A stretch of 24,552 nt of DNA. Origin: EsbW-18 sp964634615 (GTDB lineage: Bacteria > Patescibacteriota > Minisyncoccia > Phycocordibacterales > EsbW-18). The translations under genes were made by a program, and so were the position numbers. Positions 1 to 5,820 of this stretch are shown here, piece by piece. Positions within the stretch are counted from its first letter, which is position 1; the number at the start of each line of letters is the position of its first letter. The notes below the pieces were generated by a model, which ran no database searches, had not been told where the DNA came from, and worked only from the letters and a program-made list of their open reading frames with translations. Location: contig CAZWLQ010000011.1 of assembly GCA_964634615.1 (NCBI GenBank), positions 1 through 24,552 of the forward strand, in the 5' to 3' direction.

Positions 1-1
1 A

Positions 2-628
2 ACAGCCGTCTCTTTGGAGAAGGCACAAGCATTTATTGAAGGTATTGGAGCATTGGGCAAGCAGGTTGTCTTTGCAGCAAGCAAGCTCGAAGCACGTTTG
101 CCAGTGCGCATGACCGCAGAAGCACTCGGCCTTCCGTACGTTTCTGGCCGTTGGGTTGGAGGAACGTTCTCAAACTTCAGCGTCATTAAGAAGCGCATCG
201 AGCACTTGGAGAAACTCACTGAAGACCGCGAAAAGGGAACACTCGTGAAGTACACGAAGCTTGAGCGATTGATGATTGACCGTGAGATCAAGCGCCTTGA
301 AGAAACGTTTGGCGGACTCCGTGGCATGCGCTCACTCCCTGCCGCATTGATTGTTGTTGATCCTAAGCACGAAAGGAATGCGGTTGCTGAAGCAGATATC
401 CTCGGCATTCCGGTTGTTGCTATCGCAAACTCAGACTGTGATATGACCGGCGTTTCCTACGCAATTCCTGCAAACGACGCGAACCGCGCATCAATCACAC
501 TACTCCTCTCAAAGCTTGCTGAGGCATACAAGGAAGGTGCAAAGCGTGCTCCTGTCCGCACTGCAGCTCCTGTTGCTTCTGCGCCTGTTGTTCGCGAAGA
601 GCGAGAAGCTCGCCCACGTCGCGTCTAG
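2..628 (+). CDS. rpsB: 30S ribosomal protein S2 (5' end cut off by the window edge)
   Basis: Small-subunit ribosomal protein S2, which binds the 30S head-platform region and helps recruit S1 in many bacteria. The visible reading frame is open to the window edge, so the gene starts upstream; the TTG at 14 is not a credible start because S2 motifs run through it. Recognisable S2 blocks are GRWVGGTFSNF, the GLRGMRSLPAALIVVDP segment, and the ADILGIPVVAIANSDCD..VSYAIPANDDA-like block near the C-terminus, here AIPANDANRASITLL. The C-terminus ends in an Ala/Pro/Arg-rich tail of about 25 residues that is not part of the S2 fold. tsf follows after 32 nt, the usual rpsB-tsf order. There is no sign of a frameshift in the visible part. 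Confidence 0.96.
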   Translation, partial: TAVSLEKAQAFIEGIGALGKQVVFAASKLEARLPVRMTAEALGLPYVSGRWVGGTFSNFSVIKKRIEHLEKLTEDREKGTLVKYTKLERLMIDREIKRLEETFGGLRGMRSLPAALIVVDPKHERNAVAEADILGIPVVAIANSDCDMTGVSYAIPANDANRASITLLLSKLAEAYKEGAKRAPVRTAAPVASAPVVREEREARPRRV

Positions 629-660
629 CACGCATTACTACATCTAGTTCTTTTTTCTCT

Positions 661-1125
661 ATGACCGTATCAGCACAAGACATCAAACAGCTTCGTGACA
701 GGACGGGGGTTTCGATGATGCAGTGTCGTGAAGCACTCCTTGAGACCGATGGAGATATGGAGAAAGCAATTGAAATCCTTAAGAGCAAGGGCGCGATTGC
801 TGCGGGCAAGAAAGCAGACCGCGAATTGGGCTCGGGTGCAGTGCAGTCATACATCCACGGACATGGTGCGGTCGGTTCGTTAGTGGAACTTCTTTGTGAG
901 ACGGACTTCGTCGCACGAAACGAAGAGTTTCAGCAGCTCGCAAAAGACATCGCGATGCAGATCGCCGCGACCGACGATGAGATTCTCGCTGGTGGCGTAG
1001 AAGCGATTCTCGCACAGCCAGCAATCAAGAGTCCTGATCAGACAATCGGTGGTTTGATCGAAGGTGCAGTTCAGAAGTTCGGCGAGCGCATAGAGCTCGG
1101 CCGATTCGTGAAGTTCGCGCTTTAG
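661..1125 (+). CDS. tsf: Elongation factor Ts, unusually short (154 aa)
   Basis: Nucleotide exchange factor for EF-Tu, acting in the cytoplasm. Residues 1-55 form the UBA-like N-terminal domain (QLRDRTGVSMMQCREAL, then KAIEILKSKGAIAAGKKADR). The core follows with the diagnostic CETDFVARN motif at about residues 79-87, and the protein ends in a GERIELGRFVKFAL block that matches the end of Thermus-type short EF-Ts. At 154 residues it is much shorter than E. coli EF-Ts (about 283) and shorter than the Thermus protein (about 196). The missing part is the region between the TDFVARN helix and the final strand. No Shine-Dalgarno sequence precedes the ATG; the 32-nt gap to rpsB suggests co-transcription. 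Confidence 0.95.
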   Translation: MTVSAQDIKQLRDRTGVSMMQCREALLETDGDMEKAIEILKSKGAIAAGKKADRELGSGAVQSYIHGHGAVGSLVELLCETDFVARNEEFQQLAKDIAMQIAATDDEILAGGVEAILAQPAIKSPDQTIGGLIEGAVQKFGERIELGRFVKFAL

Positions 1126-1197
1126 AACGTATATCACGTAACGTGTAGTACGTAGTACATACGCGTTACCCGATACACGATTCGCGCTACACGATCT
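1126..1197. repeat. Low-complexity TACACG/TACGTA intergenic repeat
   Basis: The whole spacer between tsf and the next gene is built of short related words: the 5-1-5 palindrome CACGTAACGTG (1135-1145), two GTAGTAC words in a row, and TACACGAT repeated at 1174-1181 and 1188-1195 with a 14-nt period. The next gene's ATG follows 2 nt after the last unit. It resembles the short degenerate repeat arrays seen between genes in Parcubacteria assemblies; that resemblance is from memory and was not searched. Confidence 0.55.
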
Positions 1198-1590
1198 ATG
1201 TACATTCTCATCACAACTTTCGGAGCATCGCTCTTTCTCTTAGCGCTTTTTTTCGCGGTGAAGGAGCGTGAAGTGTACAGCGGTACTGAAACCGTGCTTA
1301 CACGAGCGCTTCGTCGTTGGTCGCCGGGTGCAGAGCGATTTGCACATCGCGCAGAAGACTACGGCATCTCACATGCGCGAAGCGCGCTCTCGTATCTCTA
1401 CCGAATCTACGAGAAAACCCTCCAGTATATGCTTCTTGCGATTCGTGCGATTATCGTCCTTCTTGCAGAGAAGATGATTCAAGCGGTACGGGGTGAAAAA
1501 TTGCTTTCATCTCGCAGTACCTCATCGATGTACCTGAAGCACTTGAAGGAGCACAAGGACAATATCGGAAACGGCAGAGAGGAGGTATAA
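1198..1590 (+). CDS. Hypothetical membrane protein, 130 aa
   Basis: I do not recognise this family. Residues 1-21 are a strongly hydrophobic segment (MYILITTFGASLFLLALFFA) followed by charged KEREV, which looks like an N-terminal membrane anchor. A second hydrophobic helix lies at about 77-91 (YMLLAIRAIIVLLAE). Between them is a basic, helix-prone region (residues 35-75), and the C-terminal 35 residues are charged and probably cytoplasmic. It sits between tsf and tRNA-Thr on the same strand with no Shine-Dalgarno sequence. The steady coding character and position in a conserved gene string support a real gene, but nothing points to a specific function. Confidence 0.65.
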   Translation: MYILITTFGASLFLLALFFAVKEREVYSGTETVLTRALRRWSPGAERFAHRAEDYGISHARSALSYLYRIYEKTLQYMLLAIRAIIVLLAEKMIQAVRGEKLLSSRSTSSMYLKHLKEHKDNIGNGREEV

Positions 1591-1607
1591 TGCCAATCGT
1601 CACATTC

Positions 1608-1683
1608 GCCGCTTTAGCTCAGTTGGTAGAGCAACTCTTTTGTAAAGAGAAGGTCCCCAGTTCGAGTCTGGGAAGCGGCTCCA
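1608..1683 (+). tRNA. tRNA-Thr (anticodon TGT)
   Basis: A complete 76-nt cloverleaf with CCA encoded. The acceptor GCCGCTT pairs with AAGCGGC, the D-stem is GCTC/GAGC with an AGTTGGTA loop, and the T-arm is CCCAG-TTCGAGT-CTGGG. The anticodon loop TTTGTAA places TGT at 1641-1643, reading ACA (Thr). The anticodon stem has one A-A mismatch at its top (positions 27/43). The discriminator base is T (1680). No intron is present. It begins 17 nt after the upstream gene, so it may be processed from that transcript. Confidence 0.96.
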
Positions 1684-1729
1684 AAAAAAGACAGCCCGCG
1701 CATACTATGCACGGACTTCGGCAGTCTTT
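1684..1729 (-). terminator. Rho-independent terminator of the TSCPD gene
   Basis: Read on the minus strand, AAAGAC/GTCTTT arms enclose an inner CCGcGCAT/ATGCaCGG helix with one mismatch, and the structure ends in a run of seven T (the A-run at 1684-1690). It lies directly between the TSCPD stop codon and the convergent tRNA gene. On the plus strand the T-run is weak, so termination of the tRNA transcript there is less certain. Confidence 0.6.
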
Positions 1730-2139
1730 CATCGAGCGACCCCCTCACTCGTCTTGATACCAACCTCATCACACTCTTCTTTCGTGAGGAAGTTTTTTGC
1801 CAACCACCGCGCAAGGTAGTCGACAATCGAATGGGCGAATGGAATATCCGGATTCGACGTCGCACCCGACGGTTCGAACCGCATATTCAACCATTTCTTC
1901 ACAATCGCCTTTGGTGGCACTCCATGCTGGAGTGCGAGGGAGGCCGTCATCGCCAACGTGTCGAGGAACCCTGACAGCATCGAACCCTCTTTCGCTGACA
2001 CCAGGAAAATCTCTCCAGGCGCCTTGTCAGGATAGCGTCCAACAGTGATATATCCCTCGTGCCCTCCAACAGTGAACTTGTGGGTGATCCCGTTTCGTTC
2101 GTCGGGTAAACGCGTGTGCTTTGCAAAGACTGGTGACAT
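1729..2139 (-). CDS. Stand-alone TSCPD-domain protein (class II RNR C-terminal-like)
   Basis: The 136-residue protein matches the C-terminal domain of adenosylcobalamin-dependent (class II, NrdJ) ribonucleotide reductases. The conserved path is RLPDERNGITHKF (10-22), GGHEGYITVGRYPD (25-38), PGEIFLVSAKEGS (41-53), SLALQHGVP (67-75) and RFEPSG...NPDIPFAHSIVDYLARWLA (87-114). The catalytic reductase barrel is absent, as are the C-terminal cysteine pairs of full NrdJ. A split class II enzyme is known in Pseudomonas (NrdJa/NrdJb), so this could be a partner subunit or a nucleotide-sensing relic; no reductase lies in this window. The start is set by a strong GAGGAGGG site 4 nt before the ATG. It has its own promoter and terminator, is monocistronic, and runs against its neighbours. 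Confidence 0.85.
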   Translation of the reverse strand: MSPVFAKHTRLPDERNGITHKFTVGGHEGYITVGRYPDKAPGEIFLVSAKEGSMLSGFLDTLAMTASLALQHGVPPKAIVKKWLNMRFEPSGATSNPDIPFAHSIVDYLARWLAKNFLTKEECDEVGIKTSEGVAR

Positions 2140-2169
2140 TGTCCCTCCTCAAGATCCTTGTCCGTAGGA

Positions 2170-2198
2170 GTTATACTCCCTATCAGCATGTCCGTCAA
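2170..2198 (-). promoter_or_regulatory. Sigma70-type promoter for the TSCPD gene
   Basis: On the minus strand, -35 TTGACG (2193-2198) and -10 TATAAC (2170-2175) are separated by exactly 17 nt. The predicted start near 2163 leaves a leader of about 24 nt that contains the GAGGAGGG ribosome binding site. Confidence 0.75.
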
Positions 2199-2228
2199 AG
2201 AATCCTTTTCGCAAAGTCTTTTCACGGC

Positions 2229-2234
2229 TATAAT
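2229..2234 (+). promoter_or_regulatory. -10 box (TATAAT) of pheST, nearly leaderless
   Basis: A perfect TATAAT ends 8 nt before the pheS ATG at 2243, so transcription would begin within about 0-2 nt of the start codon. The -35 region (near 2206-2211, TTTTCG) is poor. No Shine-Dalgarno sequence exists. The promoter is divergent from the TSCPD promoter 30-60 bp upstream. Confidence 0.6.
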
Positions 2235-2242
2235 GAGCCACT

Positions 2243-3052
2243 ATGGAGAAAGAGCCAAAAGGACACCTGCACCCAATAACGCTCGCAATCAACGAGATTA
2301 CCACAATCTTCAATGAGATGGGCTTTGAGGTCGCGGAAGGACCGGAAATAGAGTCCGAGCACTATAACTTCGATACCTTAAATATTCCTGAACATCACCC
2401 CGCGAGGGACATGTGGGACACCTTCTGGCTTAAGACGCGGACAGGCGCAGACACAACGCAGACAGATGTGGACAGAAGTCAGCGAGAGTCTGCGTCAGGT
2501 CCGCATAGTTCCGCGTCCTTGTTGAGGACGCACACGTCTCCGGTGCAGGTTCGCTACATGGAATCGCACAAGCCGCCGTTCCGTATCATCGCGCCGGGCA
2601 AGGTGTACCGCTATGAAGCAACCGACGCAACACACGAAGCACAGTTCTATCAGCTTGAAGGGTTGGTGGTTGGCAAAGACATTTCTCTTGCACACCTCAA
2701 AGGAACGCTTGAGGCATTCTTTTCAAAATTCTTTGCAGCAGAGAGCATCGTGCGACTTCGTCCAAGTTACTTTCCATTCGTTGAACCGGGCGTTGAAGTT
2801 GACGTGTCGTGTTTCAATTGTGGTGGTGTCGCAGGAAAATCCTGCAGCGTCTGCAAAGGAGCGGGATGGATCGAAATCATGGGTGCGGGCATGGTGCATC
2901 CGAAGGTACTTGAGAGCGCGGGTATCAACCCTCGCGAGTGGAGTGGGTTTGCGTTTGGCGCCGGCATCGATCGATTACTGATGCTTCGTCATGGTATTCC
3001 TGACGTGCGACTTTTATATTCCGGAGATCTTCGGGTAAGTGACCAATTTTAG
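2243..3052 (+). CDS. pheS: Phenylalanyl-tRNA synthetase alpha subunit, short form with repeat-derived insert
   Basis: Catalytic subunit of PheRS, which charges tRNA-Phe as an (alpha-beta)2 enzyme with PheT. The class II core is complete: FEVAEGPEIESEHYNFDTLN (28-47), motif 2 around FRIIAPGKVYRYEATDATHEAQFYQLEG (113-140), RPSYFPFVEPGVEVDV (173-188) and motif 3 GFAFGAGIDRLLMLRHGIPD (235-254). At 269 residues it lacks the N-terminal coiled-coil domain that binds tRNA in typical PheS. A CxxC...CxxC zinc-ribbon-like insert lies at C190, C193, C201 and C204. Residues about 65-91 (KTRTGADTTQT onward) interrupt the normal DTFW...LLRTHTS junction; their DNA (2435-2516) is a palindromic octamer repeat. 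The stop codon is 2 nt before the pheT ATG. Confidence 0.95.
   Translation: MEKEPKGHLHPITLAINEITTIFNEMGFEVAEGPEIESEHYNFDTLNIPEHHPARDMWDTFWLKTRTGADTTQTDVDRSQRESASGPHSSASLLRTHTSPVQVRYMESHKPPFRIIAPGKVYRYEATDATHEAQFYQLEGLVVGKDISLAHLKGTLEAFFSKFFAAESIVRLRPSYFPFVEPGVEVDVSCFNCGGVAGKSCSVCKGAGWIEIMGAGMVHPKVLESAGINPREWSGFAFGAGIDRLLMLRHGIPDVRLLYSGDLRVSDQF
2435..2516. repeat. Palindromic octamer repeat inserted in frame in pheS
   Basis: Forward units ACGCGGAC (2435-2442), CGCAGAC (2446-2452), ACGCAGAC (2456-2463) and ATGTGGAC (2466-2473) are followed by reverse-complement units GTCTGCGT (2488-2495), GTCCGCAT (2499-2506) and GTTCCGCGT (2508-2516). Units recur every 9-11 nt. Units 1-2 can pair with the inverted units to form a stem of about 15 bp. 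The same words occur at 7909-7946 and 8987-9037, so this is one repeat family found both between and inside genes. The array keeps the pheS frame and has no stop codon. Confidence 0.75.
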
Positions 3053-3054
3053 GT

Positions 3055-5373
3055 ATGAAATTTTCCTACGCATGGCTTCAGGAATACTTCGAGCAACCGC
3101 TTCCGGCGGTCGAGGAGCTCGCACGTCTGATTACGATGCACGCCTTTGAAATTGAAAGTATTGAGGCGCACGGCACCGACACGATTCTCGACATCAAAGT
3201 GCTACCAAATCGATCGCACGACTGTCTTTCATATTGGGGAGTTGCTCGAGAGATTGGAACGCTCTTACACACCACTCCACGACTTCCTGCACTTTCGCCA
3301 AAAACATCCTCTAGTATTTCTTCTTCGGCGCACCTAACGCTCTCAATAGAAGATACGGGATGTATTCGTGCACTGAAGCGCTACGCAGAGAATGTGAGTA
3401 TCGGCGAGTCGCCAGCGTGGCTCAAAGAAAAGCTTTCCGCACAAGGCCAGCGCTCTATCAACAACGTGGTTGATGTGACGAATCTTGTGATGTTCGAAAC
3501 AGGACAACCGGTACACGTCTTTGATTTTGACAAGCTCGCAGGAGGCGACACCAAAACCATGTCTATCCGCCCTGCAACAGAAGGGGAGACACTGACGACT
3601 CTTGATGGAAAAGAGTTGGTACTCGATCCAAGCGTTATGGTCATCAGTGATAGCGAGAAGGCGCTTGATATTGCTGGTGTGAAGGGTGGCAAAGATTCCG
3701 GCGTATCAGAGACAACAACCAAACTTGTATTTTCGGTCTGTAATTTTGATTCGGTTCGCATCAGGAAGACCGCAAAGAAACTCTCGCTTCGCACGGATGC
3801 GTCGGTTCGATTTGAGAACGCGATTGCACCCGAGCTTGCAGAAGTCGCAATGGCTCGACTAACAGAGCTTCTCGCTGATCTCGCGGGCGCATCGGTCGCT
3901 GAAGATGTTGTTGAGGTGTTTCCGCGCCCAAAGAACCCATACAAAGTGGGCGCATCGGTCGCTGAAATCAATACGATTCTCGGAACCGAGTTCTCAAAGA
4001 AGGATATCGAGGCAACACTCGCACAGCTCGGATTTTCATACGAGATTGTTTCTCCGCGAGAAAAAATAGTTGCACTTGCACAAGCGTATGTCGGAGCACC
4101 GTACACCATGGGGGCTAGTGTTCTCGCGGATGCACCAAAGACATTCGATTGCTCATCTCTTATCACCTACGTCTATGGACACGCAGGCATCACTATTCCT
4201 CGTGTATCAGTTGATCAGTATGTATTCAGCACAGGAATCTCTGAAGCGGAAGCAAAACCAGGAGATTTGGTTTTCTCAAATAGCGGCCATGGCGATATTC
4301 ACTACGAAACAAAGGAATTTATGAAAGGAACGAAAGTTCCTGAAGGAGTTGATCATGTGGGTGTGTACCTCGGGAACGGCATGGTCGCACATGCAAGCCG
4401 AAAGAATAAGGACGGACTTGAGATACAAAAAATTTCAGAGAGCCCATCGTTTGTCACGGGCGCATCGTTTCGTCGGATTCTCATATCAGAAGACGAACGC
4501 TTTGTCGTCACTGTCCCAGCACCGCGTCTCGATATCCGTATCAAAGAAGACCTTGCAGAAGAGATCGGCCGTGTACGTGGATTCGAATCAATCGCATCAC
4601 GCGAACTACCCTCTTTTGAGGGAACGGTAGCGGTAAATAAAAATGAGCACTATAAGTCAATTGTTCGAAAGGTTCTCTCTGACGCCGGTTTCTCTGAAAT
4701 CTATACCTATGCGTTTGTAAAAAAGGGAGTGATTGAGATGGCAAATCCTATCGCCGCTGATAAAAAATATCTTCGCGAGACGCTCGCGGACTCACTCAAA
4801 GATGCACTTAAGGCGAATATCCTCAACAAACCACTCTTGGGTGTTGCAAGGATACAATTCTTTGAGATCGGAACGGTGTTTGCAAAAGACATGAGCGAGC
4901 ACCAAGAGCTTGTCATCGTTTCTGAGAAGAAAGCAGATGTTGACGAAGTAGTAACATCTCTTGAAGAAGTCTTAGGGGTTTCACTCGCTACTCAAACAGA
5001 CGGTTCTCTTGCGGTAATCAATCTCTCGAACGTCATCGAAGTCCTTCCAGAAGTTACAGCGTATACCAATCTGCCCTCGCTTCCACAAACACGATTTGCG
5101 CCGATTTCAGCGTATCCATTCGTGCTTCGCGATATCGCCGTGTGGATCACCGAGGGAGATGCTGGGTCGATTCCTGCTATCGTTCGTACACACGGCGGCT
5201 CGCTTGTTGCTCGCATCGATCTTTTTGACACATTCACCAAAGAGGGAAGGACATCGTACGCATATCACATCGTCTTTCAATCAAACGAAAAGACGCTCTC
5301 CGATGTCGAGGTGAGCGAGATCATGGGTAAGATTGAAGACGAGATCCGCGGAAAGGGGTGGGAGGTCCGTTAG
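3055..5373 (+). CDS. pheT: Phenylalanyl-tRNA synthetase beta subunit with embedded NlpC/P60 domain
   Basis: Beta subunit of PheRS (772 aa). After the N-terminal segment (MKFSYAWLQEYF) it moves directly to LDIKVLPNRSHDCLSYWGVAREI (45-67), so the OB-fold tRNA-binding domain of standard PheT is missing. The B3/B4 editing region (95-275, with GQRSINNVVDVTN and GQPVHVFDFDKL) is present. The B5 domain starts at about 300 (INTILGTEFSKKDIEATLAQLGFSYEI) and resumes at FVVTVPAPRLDIRIKEDLAEEIGRVRGF (483-510). Between the two halves, residues about 333-476 form a complete NlpC/P60 hydrolase domain: YVGAPY, FDCSSLITYVYGHAG with Cys366, KPGDLVF, DHVGVYLG with His434, and His446. The catalytic-like core and an FDX-ACB domain (680-772) follow. 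The frame is intact throughout. It is co-transcribed with pheS. Confidence 0.95.
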   Translation: MKFSYAWLQEYFEQPLPAVEELARLITMHAFEIESIEAHGTDTILDIKVLPNRSHDCLSYWGVAREIGTLLHTTPRLPALSPKTSSSISSSAHLTLSIEDTGCIRALKRYAENVSIGESPAWLKEKLSAQGQRSINNVVDVTNLVMFETGQPVHVFDFDKLAGGDTKTMSIRPATEGETLTTLDGKELVLDPSVMVISDSEKALDIAGVKGGKDSGVSETTTKLVFSVCNFDSVRIRKTAKKLSLRTDASVRFENAIAPELAEVAMARLTELLADLAGASVAEDVVEVFPRPKNPYKVGASVAEINTILGTEFSKKDIEATLAQLGFSYEIVSPREKIVALAQAYVGAPYTMGASVLADAPKTFDCSSLITYVYGHAGITIPRVSVDQYVFSTGISEAEAKPGDLVFSNSGHGDIHYETKEFMKGTKVPEGVDHVGVYLGNGMVAHASRKNKDGLEIQKISESPSFVTGASFRRILISEDERFVVTVPAPRLDIRIKEDLAEEIGRVRGFESIASRELPSFEGTVAVNKNEHYKSIVRKVLSDAGFSEIYTYAFVKKGVIEMANPIAADKKYLRETLADSLKDALKANILNKPLLGVARIQFFEIGTVFAKDMSEHQELVIVSEKKADVDEVVTSLEEVLGVSLATQTDGSLAVINLSNVIEVLPEVTAYTNLPSLPQTRFAPISAYPFVLRDIAVWITEGDAGSIPAIVRTHGGSLVARIDLFDTFTKEGRTSYAYHIVFQSNEKTLSDVEVSEIMGKIEDEIRGKGWEVR

Positions 5374-5384
5374 TTTTCCTATTT

Positions 5385-5440
5385 AAAAAGCACGAAAGCC
5401 GCAGTGGCGACTTCCATGGTTGGGAGAAGCGCACCGCGGC
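5385..5440 (-). terminator. Possible terminator downstream of the small membrane gene
   Basis: On the minus strand, arms GCCGC (5436-5440) and GCGGC (5398-5402) with further partial GTGCG/CGCCAC pairing form a hairpin, followed 8 nt later by five T. It lies just after the stop codon of the 5443-5652 gene and would also face the end of pheT. Pairing is imperfect and the T-run is displaced. Confidence 0.35.
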
Positions 5441-5442
5441 CA

Positions 5443-5652
5443 CTAGGATGCATACAGCCGCTTCTTGACTGCGGAGGCGAGCATGCAGATCCCCTGGTAG
5501 ATCAACTCAAAGAAACAGAAGGACATGATGACGAAAAAAGCGTCTACGGCGTAGAGCTTGTTCGTGTGAGGAGCTCCGCTAAAGAGGCTGTGGGATACGA
5601 ACAAGCCGATGAGGGTCGCGAGCGCAAAACGAGCTTTCTCCTGAAGGTTCAA
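5443..5652 (-). CDS. Small two-helix membrane protein, 69 aa
   Basis: I do not recognise this family. It carries two hydrophobic stretches: one after the N-terminus (RFALATLIGLFVSHSLF) and one near the C-terminus (AFFVIMSFCFFELIYQGICML), ending in a short basic tail KKRLYAS. I place the start at TTG 5650-5652 because AAGGAG (5659-5664) sits 6 nt before it. The farther ATG at 5718 lies inside the predicted promoter, upstream of the likely transcription start near 5692. It is monocistronic, divergent from gyrB and convergent with pheT. Membrane topology is probably both ends on the same side. Confidence 0.6.
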   Translation of the reverse strand: MNLQEKARFALATLIGLFVSHSLFSGAPHTNKLYAVDAFFVIMSFCFFELIYQGICMLASAVKKRLYAS

Positions 5653-5698
5653 GGGATACTCCTTCTTTTTTGGTCGAACTGCGTTTAACCTAACAAGA

Positions 5699-5726
5699 AG
5701 TGTACATTTCTTATTCACTCTGTCAA
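5699..5726 (-). promoter_or_regulatory. Sigma70-type promoter for the small membrane gene
   Basis: On the minus strand, a consensus -35 TTGACA (5721-5726) and a -10 TACACT (5699-5704) are 16 nt apart. The predicted leader is about 40 nt and ends in the AAGGAG site that selects the TTG start at 5652. Confidence 0.65.
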
Positions 5727-5779
5727 GTGATTTCTGAACATCATATACTCACAAAAACGTTTCTTAATAAGCCTCTTTC

Positions 5780-5788
5780 TGGTAAAAT
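5780..5788 (+). promoter_or_regulatory. Extended -10 promoter of gyrB
   Basis: TGgTAAAAT is an extended -10 element (TG at 5780-5781, TAAAAT at 5783-5788), giving a leader of roughly 25 nt before the gyrB ATG at 5821. A second possible -10, TATACT, lies at 5744-5749. No good -35 is visible for either, so the choice is uncertain. Confidence 0.4.
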
Positions 5789-5820
5789 AGACTCACAACG
5801 CATAGGCGCTTTTTCATTTC

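Noticed and set aside
14..628. TTG at 14 as the real start of rpsB
   Set aside because: The frame is open to the window edge and S2 conservation continues through it; the gene is truncated by the window.
2435..2516. CRISPR array
   Set aside because: Units are only 7-9 nt with 2-3 nt spacers and are inverted; no repeat-spacer structure of CRISPR type is seen here or elsewhere in the window.
2495..2540. Frameshift in pheS at the low-complexity region
   Set aside because: Frame and conserved PheS sequence are intact on both sides; the extra residues are an in-frame insertion.
3381..4166. 261-codon open frame on the minus strand, opposite pheT
   Set aside because: Ser/Thr-rich shadow of conserved pheT codons; no promoter or ribosome binding site.
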